Positions 1-6,981 of a DNA stretch of 9,897 bases are shown here, in pieces. The position numbers were made by a program, and so were the translations under genes. Source of the DNA: DAOSVX01 sp964616495 (GTDB lineage: Bacteria; Bacillota_I; Bacilli_A; RF39; UBA660); contig CAZTRF010000035.1 in assembly GCA_964616495.1 (NCBI GenBank), forward strand, positions 1 to 9,897, read 5' to 3'. How positions within the stretch are numbered: position 1 is the first letter of the stretch; every line of letters starts with the position of its first letter. Under the pieces are notes generated by a model that was not told the DNA's origin, did not search any database, and was given only the letters and a program-made list of their open reading frames with translations.

Positions 1-769
1 TTTGTTTTGCTTGTTTAAACATATCTCTAACACGACTAGCACCAACACCAACAAACATTTCTACAAAATCAGATCCACTAATATAGAAAAATGGAACATT
101 GGCTTCACCTGCTACAGCTCTTGCAAGCAATGTTTTTCCAGTTCCTGGAGGGCCCACTAGCAAAACTCCTTTAGGAATTCTAGCTCCTAGTTTTTGAAAC
201 TTTTTAGGATTTTTTAAAAAATCTATTAATTCAGATACTTCTTCTTTTTCTTCCTTTAATCCAGCGACATCTTTAAATTTAACATTGCCGCCACCATCGC
301 TTAAGCGGGCTCTACTTTTTCCGAAGTCCATGGATTTATTATTTCCTCCGGATACTTTAGAAAATAACCAAAAAGTAGCAACCAATAACAAAGCTATGGG
401 TAAAACATTAACTAATATTGATACCCATGAACTATTTTCAGGATTAACATCAGTTTTTACTTCAAACCCTTGATTATCAGCATATAACAATATTCTTTCC
501 ATTACTTGTTCCGATAAGGGTAGTATTGCTTCAAAGCTTTCATCATCATCATAACTTTTTAAAGTTCCGGTGATTTCATAAACACCAGACTTGCTCTTAG
601 TAATAACAGTTATTTCTTTAACATTTCCCTTACTCATCTCAGTAATCAAACTATCATAACTAAGTTCATTAGTTTTGTCTTTACCTATATTAAAAAACAC
701 TAAAGTTCCTACAATAATTATAATTAATATTAGGTATGGAAATAAATTTTTAAAATTCATTTTTTTCAT
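1..769 (-). CDS. ftsH: ATP-dependent zinc metalloprotease FtsH, N-terminal part (runs off left edge)
   Basis: Membrane-anchored AAA+ protease that extracts and degrades misfolded membrane proteins and some soluble regulators. I translated 256 residues from the ATG at 769. There is a first membrane helix at about residues 8-27, an extracytoplasmic segment to about 113, and a second helix at about 115-136. The AAA domain then begins, with the linker KFKDVAGLKEEKEE (about 164-177), Walker A GPPGTGKT (206-213) and the pore-loop segment FVEMFVGVGASR (235-246). Walker B, the second region of homology and the HEXXH zinc site lie beyond the edge; family members are usually 600-700 residues. The Shine-Dalgarno AAGGAGAG lies inside the last codons of tilS and the start follows the tilS stop by 2 nt, so the two are probably translationally coupled. 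The tilS-ftsH order is conserved in Bacillota; the hpt gene often found between them is absent here. Confidence 0.96.
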   Translation of the reverse strand, partial: MKKMNFKNLFPYLILIIIIVGTLVFFNIGKDKTNELSYDSLITEMSKGNVKEITVITKSKSGVYEITGTLKSYDDDESFEAILPLSEQVMERILLYADNQGFEVKTDVNPENSSWVSILVNVLPIALLLVATFWLFSKVSGGNNKSMDFGKSRARLSDGGGNVKFKDVAGLKEEKEEVSELIDFLKNPKKFQKLGARIPKGVLLVGPPGTGKTLLARAVAGEANVPFFYISGSDFVEMFVGVGASRVRDMFKQAKQ

Positions 770-771
770 TT

Positions 772-2088
772 TTATCTCTCCTTTTTTACGTACTCAAGTA
801 TTATATCATACTTTTCGTTAATTTCTTTATCAAATTTTGACTTTTTTAGGCCAGGAACCCAAATAACATTGTTGTCAGCATCACATACTAGTGGCCATTC
901 TTCTCTTTCAATTGTTTTAATTTTAGTATCAATAAAAATCCCTTTTATTTTTTTATGGCCATCTAATTTTTTAACACTAATTTTATCTCCCAGCTTCCTA
1001 GTTCTAATATAAAGTGGTAACTTTAATTCATCAGATAAAAGCCTAGTGACATAATTACTTTTTTTATTGCTTTCTTTTATTTTTTTAATAGTTCCGGTTG
1101 GAAGCTTATTAAAATCAGATAATAAAAGATTGTATGAACAGTCTGCTTCATTTTTTAAAAAGTAAACTTTATCATAGGTTTTTAATACCTTATTTTTTTC
1201 TGGTAAACATAGTTTGCCACTAGCTTTATTATTTTCTATTAATAGTAATATTTTTTCAGTATGAATATCACTTACTAAAAATAAATTGTCTGGATATAGG
1301 GTTTTTAAAATCATTTCAATTAGTTGCCTTTTTGTAAAAGAATCATATTCTAAAAATTTATTTAAATTCAAAATCCTATTTTGATATATTTTTTTAAATT
1401 CCGGAAAGATTTTACTTTCCACATAATTATTATAATCATTTAATTCTTTGCTAAACTTTAAAAACTTTAAATTTGCTTTTTTGTCTTCCTTTTTTAAAAA
1501 AGGAAGAACATATTTACGATATCTATTGCGGGTATAATCATCTTTAAAATTAGATTTATCAATAACATAAGGAATATTATTTTCTTTATTATACAATTCT
1601 ATTTCTGATTTGGTTAGCTCTACAAGAGGTCTTACAATTTTATAGCCATCCTCATAAGTTATTTTTTTAAATCCCGCATACCCTTCTAAAGATGATCCTC
1701 TTACCATTCTCATTAAAATGGTTTCCATTAAATCATCCCCGTGATGAGCAGTCATCAAATAATGGGCTTGATATTTCTTAAGGATTTCATTAAAAAATGA
1801 ATATCTAATACTTCTAGCAACATTTTCAAAATTATCATTAATTTTCTGCTCAATAATCATCGATTCAAAAATAACCTTATTATCTTCACAATATTTTTTA
1901 ACAAATAATGCTTCTTCTTTACTTTCTTCTCTAATATTATGATTAACATGAGCAGCAACAATTTTAATACCTGGTATCTGTAATAATAAAGAAAGAAGAC
2001 ACATTGAATCTGGCCCTCCGGAAAGAGCTATAACAACGGTATCTTCTTTTTTTAACAATGTATTTAGAAATAGTAGTACTTTTTTCAT
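772..2088 (-). CDS. tilS: tRNA(Ile)-lysidine synthase TilS
   Basis: Attaches lysine to C34 of the CAU-anticodon tRNA-Ile, using ATP, so that it reads AUA as isoleucine; essential and cytoplasmic. The 438-residue product has the N-type ATP pyrophosphatase P-loop SGGPDS (23-28), then HVNH (47-50), TAHHGDD (113-119), RPLVELTKSEI (153-163) and the DKSN...YTRNRYRKYVLP block (about 177-196). The C-terminal TilS domain shows the RTRKLGDKIS and KIKGIFIDTKI patterns and a WVPGLKKSKF ending. I chose the ATG at 2088 because GAGGAAGG sits 4 nt upstream. A longer in-frame start (TTG at 2136) would add 16 residues unlike the family and has no good ribosome binding site. It lies 51 bp after the F420-ligase-like gene and couples to ftsH. 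Length is normal. Confidence 0.95.
   Translation of the reverse strand: MKKVLLFLNTLLKKEDTVVIALSGGPDSMCLLSLLLQIPGIKIVAAHVNHNIREESKEEALFVKKYCEDNKVIFESMIIEQKINDNFENVARSIRYSFFNEILKKYQAHYLMTAHHGDDLMETILMRMVRGSSLEGYAGFKKITYEDGYKIVRPLVELTKSEIELYNKENNIPYVIDKSNFKDDYTRNRYRKYVLPFLKKEDKKANLKFLKFSKELNDYNNYVESKIFPEFKKIYQNRILNLNKFLEYDSFTKRQLIEMILKTLYPDNLFLVSDIHTEKILLLIENNKASGKLCLPEKNKVLKTYDKVYFLKNEADCSYNLLLSDFNKLPTGTIKKIKESNKKSNYVTRLLSDELKLPLYIRTRKLGDKISVKKLDGHKKIKGIFIDTKIKTIEREEWPLVCDADNNVIWVPGLKKSKFDKEINEKYDIILEYVKKER
1484..1507. repeat. 24-bp perfect palindrome inside tilS
   Basis: The two 12-base arms, TCTTCCTTTTTT and AAAAAAGGAAGA, are exact reverse complements with no spacer. They encode the lysine-rich FLKKED stretch of TilS. 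In such AT-rich coding sequence this is most likely a chance result of Lys/Phe codons. The dyad is certain from the sequence; any function is not. Confidence 0.4.
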
Positions 2089-2139
2089 TTTACCTTCCTC
2101 AAGAAAGTATTCTATCAAATATTTTAAATAAATCAACTC

Positions 2140-3321
2140 TTATGAAGCATAGTTATCAAAATAACCTTGAATGAATACTACTGGAGTTCCTTTATCTCCA
2201 CTACCACTAGTTAAATCACATAATGAGCCAATTAAATCAGTTAATCTTCTAGGGGTTGTTCCTTGACTAGCCATTTGACCTACTAAATTGGTTTCTTTTT
2301 TCTTTATTTCTTTTTTTATAGCCTTAGCTAACTCTTCTCCTTTTAAATCGGCAAATTTATTATCAGATATATACTTTAGCTTTAATTCATTAGGAGTTCC
2401 TTCAAGTCCTTCTGTATAAGCAGGGCTTACTACTGGATCAGCCAATTCCCATATTTTACCTACCGGATCTTTGAATGCTCCATCACCATAAACCATAACT
2501 TCTATATTTTTACCAGTTAATTTTTTTAATTTATCTTGGATTTTCTTTACTAAAGCATCTCCACTTTTAGGAAATAATTTTAATCTTTCTTCGGTTGACT
2601 TATTGCTTCCTAATAAGCCGTATTTCGGATTAAAACCGCTGTTATTTATTGGAGCATTCATTACTTCAAACAATCCATAAACATTGGCTCCGGCCCCTTT
2701 TAACAAGTCTTTAGTTTTTATTCTAGTATGAATATCACAAGTCAAAACATTTTTGGTATATTTTAAAATATCTAGAGAATTATTAGAAAAAACAAACTCT
2801 ATTTTACAGTTTTCACTATTTACTAAATTTTTATAAAAATCAACCATATTAACACCGGTAAAAGGGTGAATAAAGTCGCCAAAATTATTTTCATAATCTT
2901 TTTCGGTAATTAAACTACATAAATTAAATTTGCTACTAATTAATTTTTCTTCATCCATTATATTATTTCCAACTTCATCCGAAGGAAAACTTAGAAGCAT
3001 TGTTATTTTATCCATTCCTCGAGCTATTCCTTTTAAAATCATTGAAAAACGATTGCGGCTTAATATTGGAAATACTATTCCCATCTCTTTATCAGGAAAC
3101 TTATTAACAACATCAGTAGCTATATCATCAACAGTTACATAATTTCCTTCACTAATTCCCACTACTGCTTCAGTAATTACAACAACATCTCGATCATTAA
3201 AATTAAATTTTTCACTTTCTTTTGCTTTCATTAAAGAATCGATTACAATAGCTGCTAAATCATCATTTTCTTTTATGATTGGTGTCCTTATTCCTCGGAC
3301 AACAGTTCCAACATTTCTCAT
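2140..3321 (-). CDS. Coenzyme F420-0:L-glutamate ligase family protein (CofE-like), true substrate unknown
   Basis: 393 residues, recognised as CofE-like from an N-terminal region with a DRDVVVITEAVVGISEG stretch (about 43-59). This resembles the CofE pattern of a beta strand followed by a Ser/Glu/Gly loop. A VYGDGAFKDPVGKIWE segment and a Gly/Ser-rich end (SLCDLTSGSGDKGTP, about 366-380) follow. Archaeal CofE enzymes are nearer 250 residues; longer homologues of about 390-400 occur in Bacillota that are not known to make F420. CofE joins L-glutamate to F420-0 with GTP. Nothing else of the F420 pathway is seen here, so the acceptor in this organism is probably something else (inference). No signal peptide or membrane segment. 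The start at ATG 3321 is set by a strong AGGAGGG 5 nt upstream. First gene of a probable operon with tilS and ftsH. Confidence 0.75.
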   Translation of the reverse strand: MRNVGTVVRGIRTPIIKENDDLAAIVIDSLMKAKESEKFNFNDRDVVVITEAVVGISEGNYVTVDDIATDVVNKFPDKEMGIVFPILSRNRFSMILKGIARGMDKITMLLSFPSDEVGNNIMDEEKLISSKFNLCSLITEKDYENNFGDFIHPFTGVNMVDFYKNLVNSENCKIEFVFSNNSLDILKYTKNVLTCDIHTRIKTKDLLKGAGANVYGLFEVMNAPINNSGFNPKYGLLGSNKSTEERLKLFPKSGDALVKKIQDKLKKLTGKNIEVMVYGDGAFKDPVGKIWELADPVVSPAYTEGLEGTPNELKLKYISDNKFADLKGEELAKAIKKEIKKKETNLVGQMASQGTTPRRLTDLIGSLCDLTSGSGDKGTPVVFIQGYFDNYAS

Positions 3322-3338
3322 ATTATCCCTCCTATTAT

Positions 3339-3344
3339 ATTATA
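3339..3344 (-). promoter_or_regulatory. Alternative -10 box for the F420-ligase-like gene
   Basis: A TATAAT on the minus strand lies 17 bases before the start codon, but it has only a poor -35 (TGTCAA at 17 bp spacing). It would put the transcript start almost on the ribosome binding site. It is weaker than the candidate overlapping the CIRCE element. Confidence 0.3.
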
Positions 3345-3366
3345 ACAAATTATTATTTATATTGAC

Positions 3367-3395
3367 ATTTTATTTTTAGCACCTACTATTGACAA
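3367..3395 (-). promoter_or_regulatory. Probable promoter of the F420-ligase-like/tilS/ftsH operon
   Basis: On the minus strand TTGTCA (3395-3390), a 17-bp spacer and TAAAAT (3372-3367) give a good sigma-A promoter with a leader of about 40 nt. Its -35 box lies inside the CIRCE dyad and almost coincides with the -35 of the divergent hsp20 promoter, so one repressor could act on both directions. Confidence 0.55.
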
Positions 3396-3402
3396 GTGCT
3401 AA
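3376..3402. promoter_or_regulatory. CIRCE element (HrcA operator)
   Basis: The sequence reads TTAGCACCT, nine bases, then AAGTGCTAA. The CIRCE consensus is TTAGCACTC-N9-GAGTGCTAA, so the arms match at 7 of 9 and 8 of 9 positions with the exact 9-base spacing. HrcA binds this dyad in Bacillota to repress groESL and dnaK operons and releases it on heat stress. Here it spans the -35 boxes of hsp20 and of the divergent operon. Confidence 0.85.
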
Positions 3403-3416
3403 AACCGTGCTATAAT
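3389..3416 (+). promoter_or_regulatory. Sigma-A promoter of hsp20
   Basis: A perfect TTGACA (3389-3394), 16-bp spacer and perfect TATAAT (3411-3416). Transcription should start near 3423, leaving a leader of about 17 nt that carries the AAAGGAGAT ribosome binding site. The -35 box lies in the CIRCE spacer and second arm, where bound HrcA would block polymerase. Confidence 0.85.
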
Positions 3417-3439
3417 TTAAAATGAAAGGAGATGATATT

Positions 3440-3844
3440 ATGAGTTTATTACCAAAGAGATTTGAATTTGATGACTTTTTTGATGATTTTCTTCCTTTAG
3501 AAAGGAAAGACTTTGCATTAAATGATAACATGAAATGTGATATCTATGAAAAGGATGGAAAATATCATTTGGAAATGGATTTACCAGGATTCAAGAAAGA
3601 AGATTTGAAAGTAGAATGTGAGAATGGATATTTAACTATTAGTGCAGAACATCATGAAGAAAAGAATGACAATTCTAAGAAGTATATCAGAAAGGAAAGA
3701 ACCTATAATAAATATCAAAGAAATTTCTATCTTGGTGAAGTCAAAGAAGAGGACGTAAAAGCCCAATTTGAAAATGGCATCTTAAAAGTATCAATTCCTA
3801 TGGCATCTAAGAAAGAAAGCAAAAAACTAATATCAATAGATTAA
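3440..3844 (+). CDS. hsp20: Small heat-shock protein, Hsp20/alpha-crystallin family
   Basis: ATP-independent cytoplasmic holdase that binds unfolding proteins and forms oligomers. The 134-residue product has a short Phe/Asp-rich N-terminal arm (about 1-27) and an alpha-crystallin domain (about 28-120). That domain contains MDLPGFKKEDL (46-56) and the signature ENGILKVSIP (111-120). The C-terminal tail carries an I-x-I motif, ISI (131-133), which docks neighbouring subunits. I start at ATG 3440 because AAAGGAGAT (3425-3433) is well spaced for it and because an upstream in-frame ATG at 3422 falls on or before the predicted transcription start. It is the only plus-strand gene. It is monocistronic, controlled by a consensus promoter under CIRCE and closed by the hairpin at 3851. 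Confidence 0.96.
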   Translation: MSLLPKRFEFDDFFDDFLPLERKDFALNDNMKCDIYEKDGKYHLEMDLPGFKKEDLKVECENGYLTISAEHHEEKNDNSKKYIRKERTYNKYQRNFYLGEVKEEDVKAQFENGILKVSIPMASKKESKKLISID

Positions 3845-3850
3845 AAAAAT

Positions 3851-3876
3851 AAAACCGCTTTAAGTGGTTTTATTTT
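3851..3876. terminator. Bidirectional intrinsic terminator between hsp20 and the YitT gene
   Basis: The stem AAAACCGC/GTGGTTTT (eight pairs including one G-U) has a 5-base loop. It is flanked by T-rich tracts for both strands: TTTTATTTT after the stem on plus, and GGTTTTATTTTTTT on minus. The YitT stop codon lies in the loop, so one arm is also the end of that gene's coding sequence. Confidence 0.85.
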
Positions 3877-4717
3877 GTCTTATTTTAACATTTTGATTAA
3901 TAGTTTCATATGCATCGGTAACTACCATAAAAGATTCTTTATCAATATTTTTTATTTTGTTTTTTAGATAATCATATTTATTGGTATTTATGACTGTCAT
4001 TAATATTTTTTGATCTTTGCTTTTAGTCCCGGTTGCTTTTAAAATAGTAATATCCGTCTTAATGTTTTCTAATAAAAAATTTTTAACTTCTTGTTCTTTA
4101 CAAGTAATTATATAACAGGTTTTTCGATAACTAGTTTCAATCATAACTTTGTTACATACCTTAGACATGACAAGTAAAGTAATTAAAGAATAGACCATTG
4201 CTTCTATACCAAAAACAAAACCACAGGCCAAAACTACAACTCCATCACCAATAGCAATGGCTTTTCCCATAGAAATTTTAGCATACCTATGAATAATTTG
4301 ATTGGTAACATCTGTCCCTCCAGTACCAAATCCATTTTTATAAATAAGAGCACTTCCAATGCCAGCGAAAGAAGCGCCTACTAAAGCAATAGCCAATTTA
4401 TTGGCGGAAGTAATATTAATAACTAATGGGGCGAAGCTTGTCAGTTTTATCATTATTGGGAATAAAAGTGATCCTAAAATGGTGTTTCGTGTATATTCTT
4501 TTCCCAAGAAAATAAAACTTATAACTAGCAAAAAAACATCTCCCACAATAACAAATAATGGGGGATCTATTCCTAATAAGTGATTGAAAATTATAGATAA
4601 GCCACTAATTCCAAAGGCGGCTAAGTTGTTTGGTAAAAAAAATAAATTAAAACTAAAGGCCACTATAAAAGTTCCTATAATAAAACTAAGATATTTTTTT
4701 ATAGTTGTATTTTTCAT
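3860..4717 (-). CDS. YitT family membrane protein (DUF161 plus DUF2179)
   Basis: 285 residues, the usual size for the family. The N-terminal part is membrane-embedded, with about five or six hydrophobic segments (about 9-29, 54-72, 80-100, 108-125, 156-186). It holds the family patterns FFLPNNLAAFGISGLSII (26-43) and GTGGTD (131-136). The C-terminal soluble domain (about 197-272) is the DUF2179-type fold, ending in ESFMVVTDAYE. The biochemical function of the family is not established; transport or signalling are guesses. The start at ATG 4717 has AGAGGAT upstream. It lies 12 bp after prfB and is probably co-transcribed with it. Its last codons form part of the shared terminator. Confidence 0.92.
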   Translation of the reverse strand: MKNTTIKKYLSFIIGTFIVAFSFNLFFLPNNLAAFGISGLSIIFNHLLGIDPPLFVIVGDVFLLVISFIFLGKEYTRNTILGSLLFPIMIKLTSFAPLVINITSANKLAIALVGASFAGIGSALIYKNGFGTGGTDVTNQIIHRYAKISMGKAIAIGDGVVVLACGFVFGIEAMVYSLITLLVMSKVCNKVMIETSYRKTCYIITCKEQEVKNFLLENIKTDITILKATGTKSKDQKILMTVINTNKYDYLKNKIKNIDKESFMVVTDAYETINQNVKIRQNKTT

Positions 4718-4729
4718 ACTTATCCTCTT

Positions 4730-5786
4730 TTATCTTTTTAAATATTCTAACATAAATTCTATAATATCGCCATCTAAAACTTTCGCTGCATTTGAGGTTT
4801 CATAATTAGTTCGAGAGTCTTTAACTAAAGTATAAGGCTCCAATACATAATTTCTTATTTGGCTTCCAAAATTAATGCTGTCTTCATGTCCTTTTATTTC
4901 TTTTAATGATTTATTTTGTTTTTCTAATTCCAATTCAAATAATTTGTTTTTTAACATATTCATAGCTTTTTCTTTATTTTTAAGTTGACTTCTTTCCGTT
5001 TGACAAGCTACTACTATTTTAGAAGGCAGATGAGTGATTCTTACCGCCGAATCACTAGTATTAACACTTTGTCCTCCGGCTCCACTACTATGATATACAT
5101 CTATTTTTAAATCTTTTTCATCAATAGTAACATTCTCAATTTTATTAAATTCAGGAGTAATAGATACTGATGCAAAAGAAGTATGTCTTCTTTTATTTGA
5201 ATCAAAGGGAGATATTCTTACTAAACGATGAACTCCTTTTTCGCTTTTAAAATATCCATAAGCAAATTCACCTTTAATAATCATAGTTAGGCTTTTTAAT
5301 CCTGCTTCTTCACCTTTTTGCTCATTAACAATTTCGTATTTATAATTATTTCGTTCGCAAAATCTTATATACATTCTTTTTAGCATATCGGCCCAGTCAC
5401 AAGATTCAGTTCCCCCTGCTCCTGGATGAATTTCCAAATAGCAATTAAGGTTATCATAAGGCCCAGATAATAAGGTCTTGTTTTCTAATTCCTCTAAATC
5501 AGTAGAAACTAATTCTATTTCTTTATTTATTTCCGCTTCTAAACTAAAATCATTTAACTCAACTAAAGATTTTAATTCTTTAATATTTAAATTTATTTTT
5601 TCATAGTCACTTAATTCTTTTTTTAAAAAAGATACAGTAGTTAAAATTTCGTTGGAATTTTCTTTCTCCCAAAAATCAGGGTCATTCACTTCTTTTTCTA
5701 AGTTAGCAAGTTTTTCTTTCTTATCCCCAACGTCAAAGTGACCTCCCTAAAACAGCTAATCTGTCTTCCAAGTCTTTTATATCCAT
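4730..5786 (-). CDS. prfB: Peptide chain release factor 2 (RF2), expressed by programmed +1 frameshift
   Basis: Releases the finished protein at UGA and UAA codons. Translation starts at ATG 5786, two nt after the preceding gene's stop, with AGAGGA inside that gene's end. It reads 17 codons (MDIKDLEDRLAVLGRSL) to an in-frame TGA at 5735-5733. A +1 shift at CTT-TGA-C resumes at GAC (5734) and gives a 351-residue protein. It carries the UGA-reading tripeptide SPF (192-194), a HPGAGGTES segment and the catalytic GGQ (237-239). The C-terminal domain keeps ACQTERSQLKNK, which is well conserved in release factors. The pre-shift leader is short; the B. subtilis-type leader is about 24 codons. A naive gene call would begin at the GTG at 5689 and lose the first 32 residues. 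Sits between the S66 peptidase and YitT genes. Confidence 0.96.
5732..5748 (-). promoter_or_regulatory. RF2 autoregulatory +1 frameshift site
   Basis: On the minus strand AGGGAGG, three bases, then CTT TGA C. The Shine-Dalgarno-like AGGGAGG (5748-5742) lies three bases before the CTT slip codon, the same spacing as in E. coli prfB, and the stop is the poorly terminating TGA-C. In this known mechanism scarce RF2 favours slippage and full-length synthesis, while ample RF2 stops translation. Confidence 0.95.
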
Positions 5787-5788
5787 TA

Positions 5789-6877
5789 TTAATTTTCCTC
5801 TCTTTTTTCTAAAATTGGTTCGTTAATAGTAATTGTTTTCTGATCATAATTAACCGTTGCTTCAGCTCCATACGGTAAAAGACATCTTGGAACCGAATGA
5901 CCAAAATTAACATTATATAAGACTGGTGTCTTAAGGTTTAAAAAAACTTTTTTATAAATTTCTTTATATTCTTCATAGTATTTTTCGTCAATAGGTTTAC
6001 CAATTATAATGCCTTTTACAGAATCCAAAATACCTCTATTTTTAAATTCCAGTAACATTTTTTCGATTTCTTTAGGAGTCGGTTTTTCCTCACTTGTTTC
6101 TAAGAACAATATTTTATCTTGCCACTCTTTTAAAGGAGGCAGTATTTTATATTTTTCAATAATATTAACTTCATCATTATGTCTTTTATTAACCATAGTG
6201 TTATAAAGACTTTCTATACACCCGCCATATAGTTTACCAGTTATTTTCCCTTTACCATTAAGAACCTCATATCCATGAATTTCTTGATGGCTTTTTCTAG
6301 GTACACCTAATTGATCTGAAGAATATTGTTCTCGATCACTATACCAAATATCACTTGATTTAATTTCAAAACATTCTTCGTTTAAAAATAATTTATCAAA
6401 GTATTTTTTAGTATAAGGTAACATTTGTTTATCTAATTCAGCAATATCTGCCATAAAACAGGGGCCATAAAAAGTTCTTAATCCGAGTTTATTTAATACC
6501 AAGTGATTAATGGTACTGTCGGAAAATCCTATAAATATTTTAGGATTGTTTTTAACAGATTCTTTAAATTTTTCATCGTCCATTAAATAAGGGATTAAAC
6601 GATAGGTGTCATTCCCACCAATAGCACATATTATTCCTTTTATTGATTTATCAGAAAATGCCTCTTTTAAATCTGATGCTCTAGCTTCAGGATGAATAGC
6701 CAAGTAATCCATATCTTTTAATGTATTATCCATCATTACTGGCTCTAAGCCATATTCTTTTAGCCTTTTTATGCCTAAATCTAATTCGTGTTTACAAAAT
6801 GGCATGCCCAGTAATCCTCTTGATAAGCTTACTATTGCAACCTTATCTCCTTTAACTAAATTATAGGGTTTATTCAT
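5789..6877 (-). CDS. S66 family serine peptidase, LD-carboxypeptidase/MccF-like
   Basis: 362 residues, normal for the family. S66 enzymes either remove the terminal D-Ala from tetrapeptide muropeptides (LdcA, peptidoglycan recycling) or cleave microcin C-type peptide-nucleotides (MccF, self-immunity). The Ser-Glu-His triad is visible: Ser119 in GFSDST (117-122), Glu260 in ILFLETSEE, and His327 in NVNFGHSVPR. An AIGGND turn (85-90) precedes the nucleophile. No signal peptide, so cytoplasmic. The extended sequence (YSDREQYSSDQLG, then GGCIESLYN) looks to me closer to MccF-like members than to short LdcA, but the substrate cannot be settled from sequence alone. The start at ATG 6877 has AGGAAG 7 nt upstream. 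First gene of an operon with prfB (2-nt gap) and the YitT gene. Confidence 0.9.
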   Translation of the reverse strand: MNKPYNLVKGDKVAIVSLSRGLLGMPFCKHELDLGIKRLKEYGLEPVMMDNTLKDMDYLAIHPEARASDLKEAFSDKSIKGIICAIGGNDTYRLIPYLMDDEKFKESVKNNPKIFIGFSDSTINHLVLNKLGLRTFYGPCFMADIAELDKQMLPYTKKYFDKLFLNEECFEIKSSDIWYSDREQYSSDQLGVPRKSHQEIHGYEVLNGKGKITGKLYGGCIESLYNTMVNKRHNDEVNIIEKYKILPPLKEWQDKILFLETSEEKPTPKEIEKMLLEFKNRGILDSVKGIIIGKPIDEKYYEEYKEIYKKVFLNLKTPVLYNVNFGHSVPRCLLPYGAEATVNYDQKTITINEPILEKREEN

Positions 6878-6895
6878 AATATCACTTCCTTTTTA

Positions 6896-6904
6896 ATTAT
6901 ATCA
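6896..6904 (-). promoter_or_regulatory. Extended -10 promoter of the S66 peptidase/prfB/YitT operon
   Basis: The minus strand reads TGATATAAT, a TGn extension joined to a perfect TATAAT, 18 nt before the start codon. The -35 position (ATTATT) is poor, as is common when the TG extension is present. Confidence 0.6.
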
Positions 6905-6950
6905 TAGTTTATTATCCTAATAATAATATTTGACAATTGTTATCACAAAA

Positions 6951-6981
6951 TAAAAAGACAAAATTTAAATAAAATTGTCTT
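6951..6981 (-). terminator. Intrinsic terminator after the GNAT gene
   Basis: On the minus strand AAGACAA (6981-6975) pairs with TTGTCTT (6961-6955) around a 13-base AT-rich loop, followed by TTTTATTTT. The first arm overlaps the stop codon of the upstream acetyltransferase gene. It separates that operon from the S66 peptidase operon. Confidence 0.7.

Noticed and set aside
285..473. 62-codon plus-strand reading frame
   Set aside because: Antisense to the FtsH membrane/AAA coding region, with no ribosome binding site and no recognisable protein features.
2089..2136. In-frame TTG start extending TilS by 16 residues
   Set aside because: No ribosome binding site and unlike family N-termini; ATG 2088 has GAGGAAGG just upstream.
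2930..3142. 70-codon plus-strand reading frame
   Set aside because: Antisense shadow of the F420-ligase-like gene.
3422..3439. Upstream ATG of hsp20 at 3422
   Set aside because: It lies at or before the predicted transcription start and overlaps the ribosome binding site for ATG 3440.
4359..4805. Two plus-strand frames of about 73 codons, end to end
   Set aside because: Antisense to YitT and the 3' end of prfB; hydrophobic or lysine-rich composition is expected from the complement.
6009..6206. 65-codon plus-strand reading frame
   Set aside because: Antisense to the well-supported S66 peptidase gene around its catalytic Glu region.
6931..6945. Dyad-like TGACAATTGTTATCA upstream of the S66 peptidase promoter
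   Set aside because: Imperfect dyad with unequal half-spacing about 30 bp upstream of the -10 box; no regulator family matches clearly.
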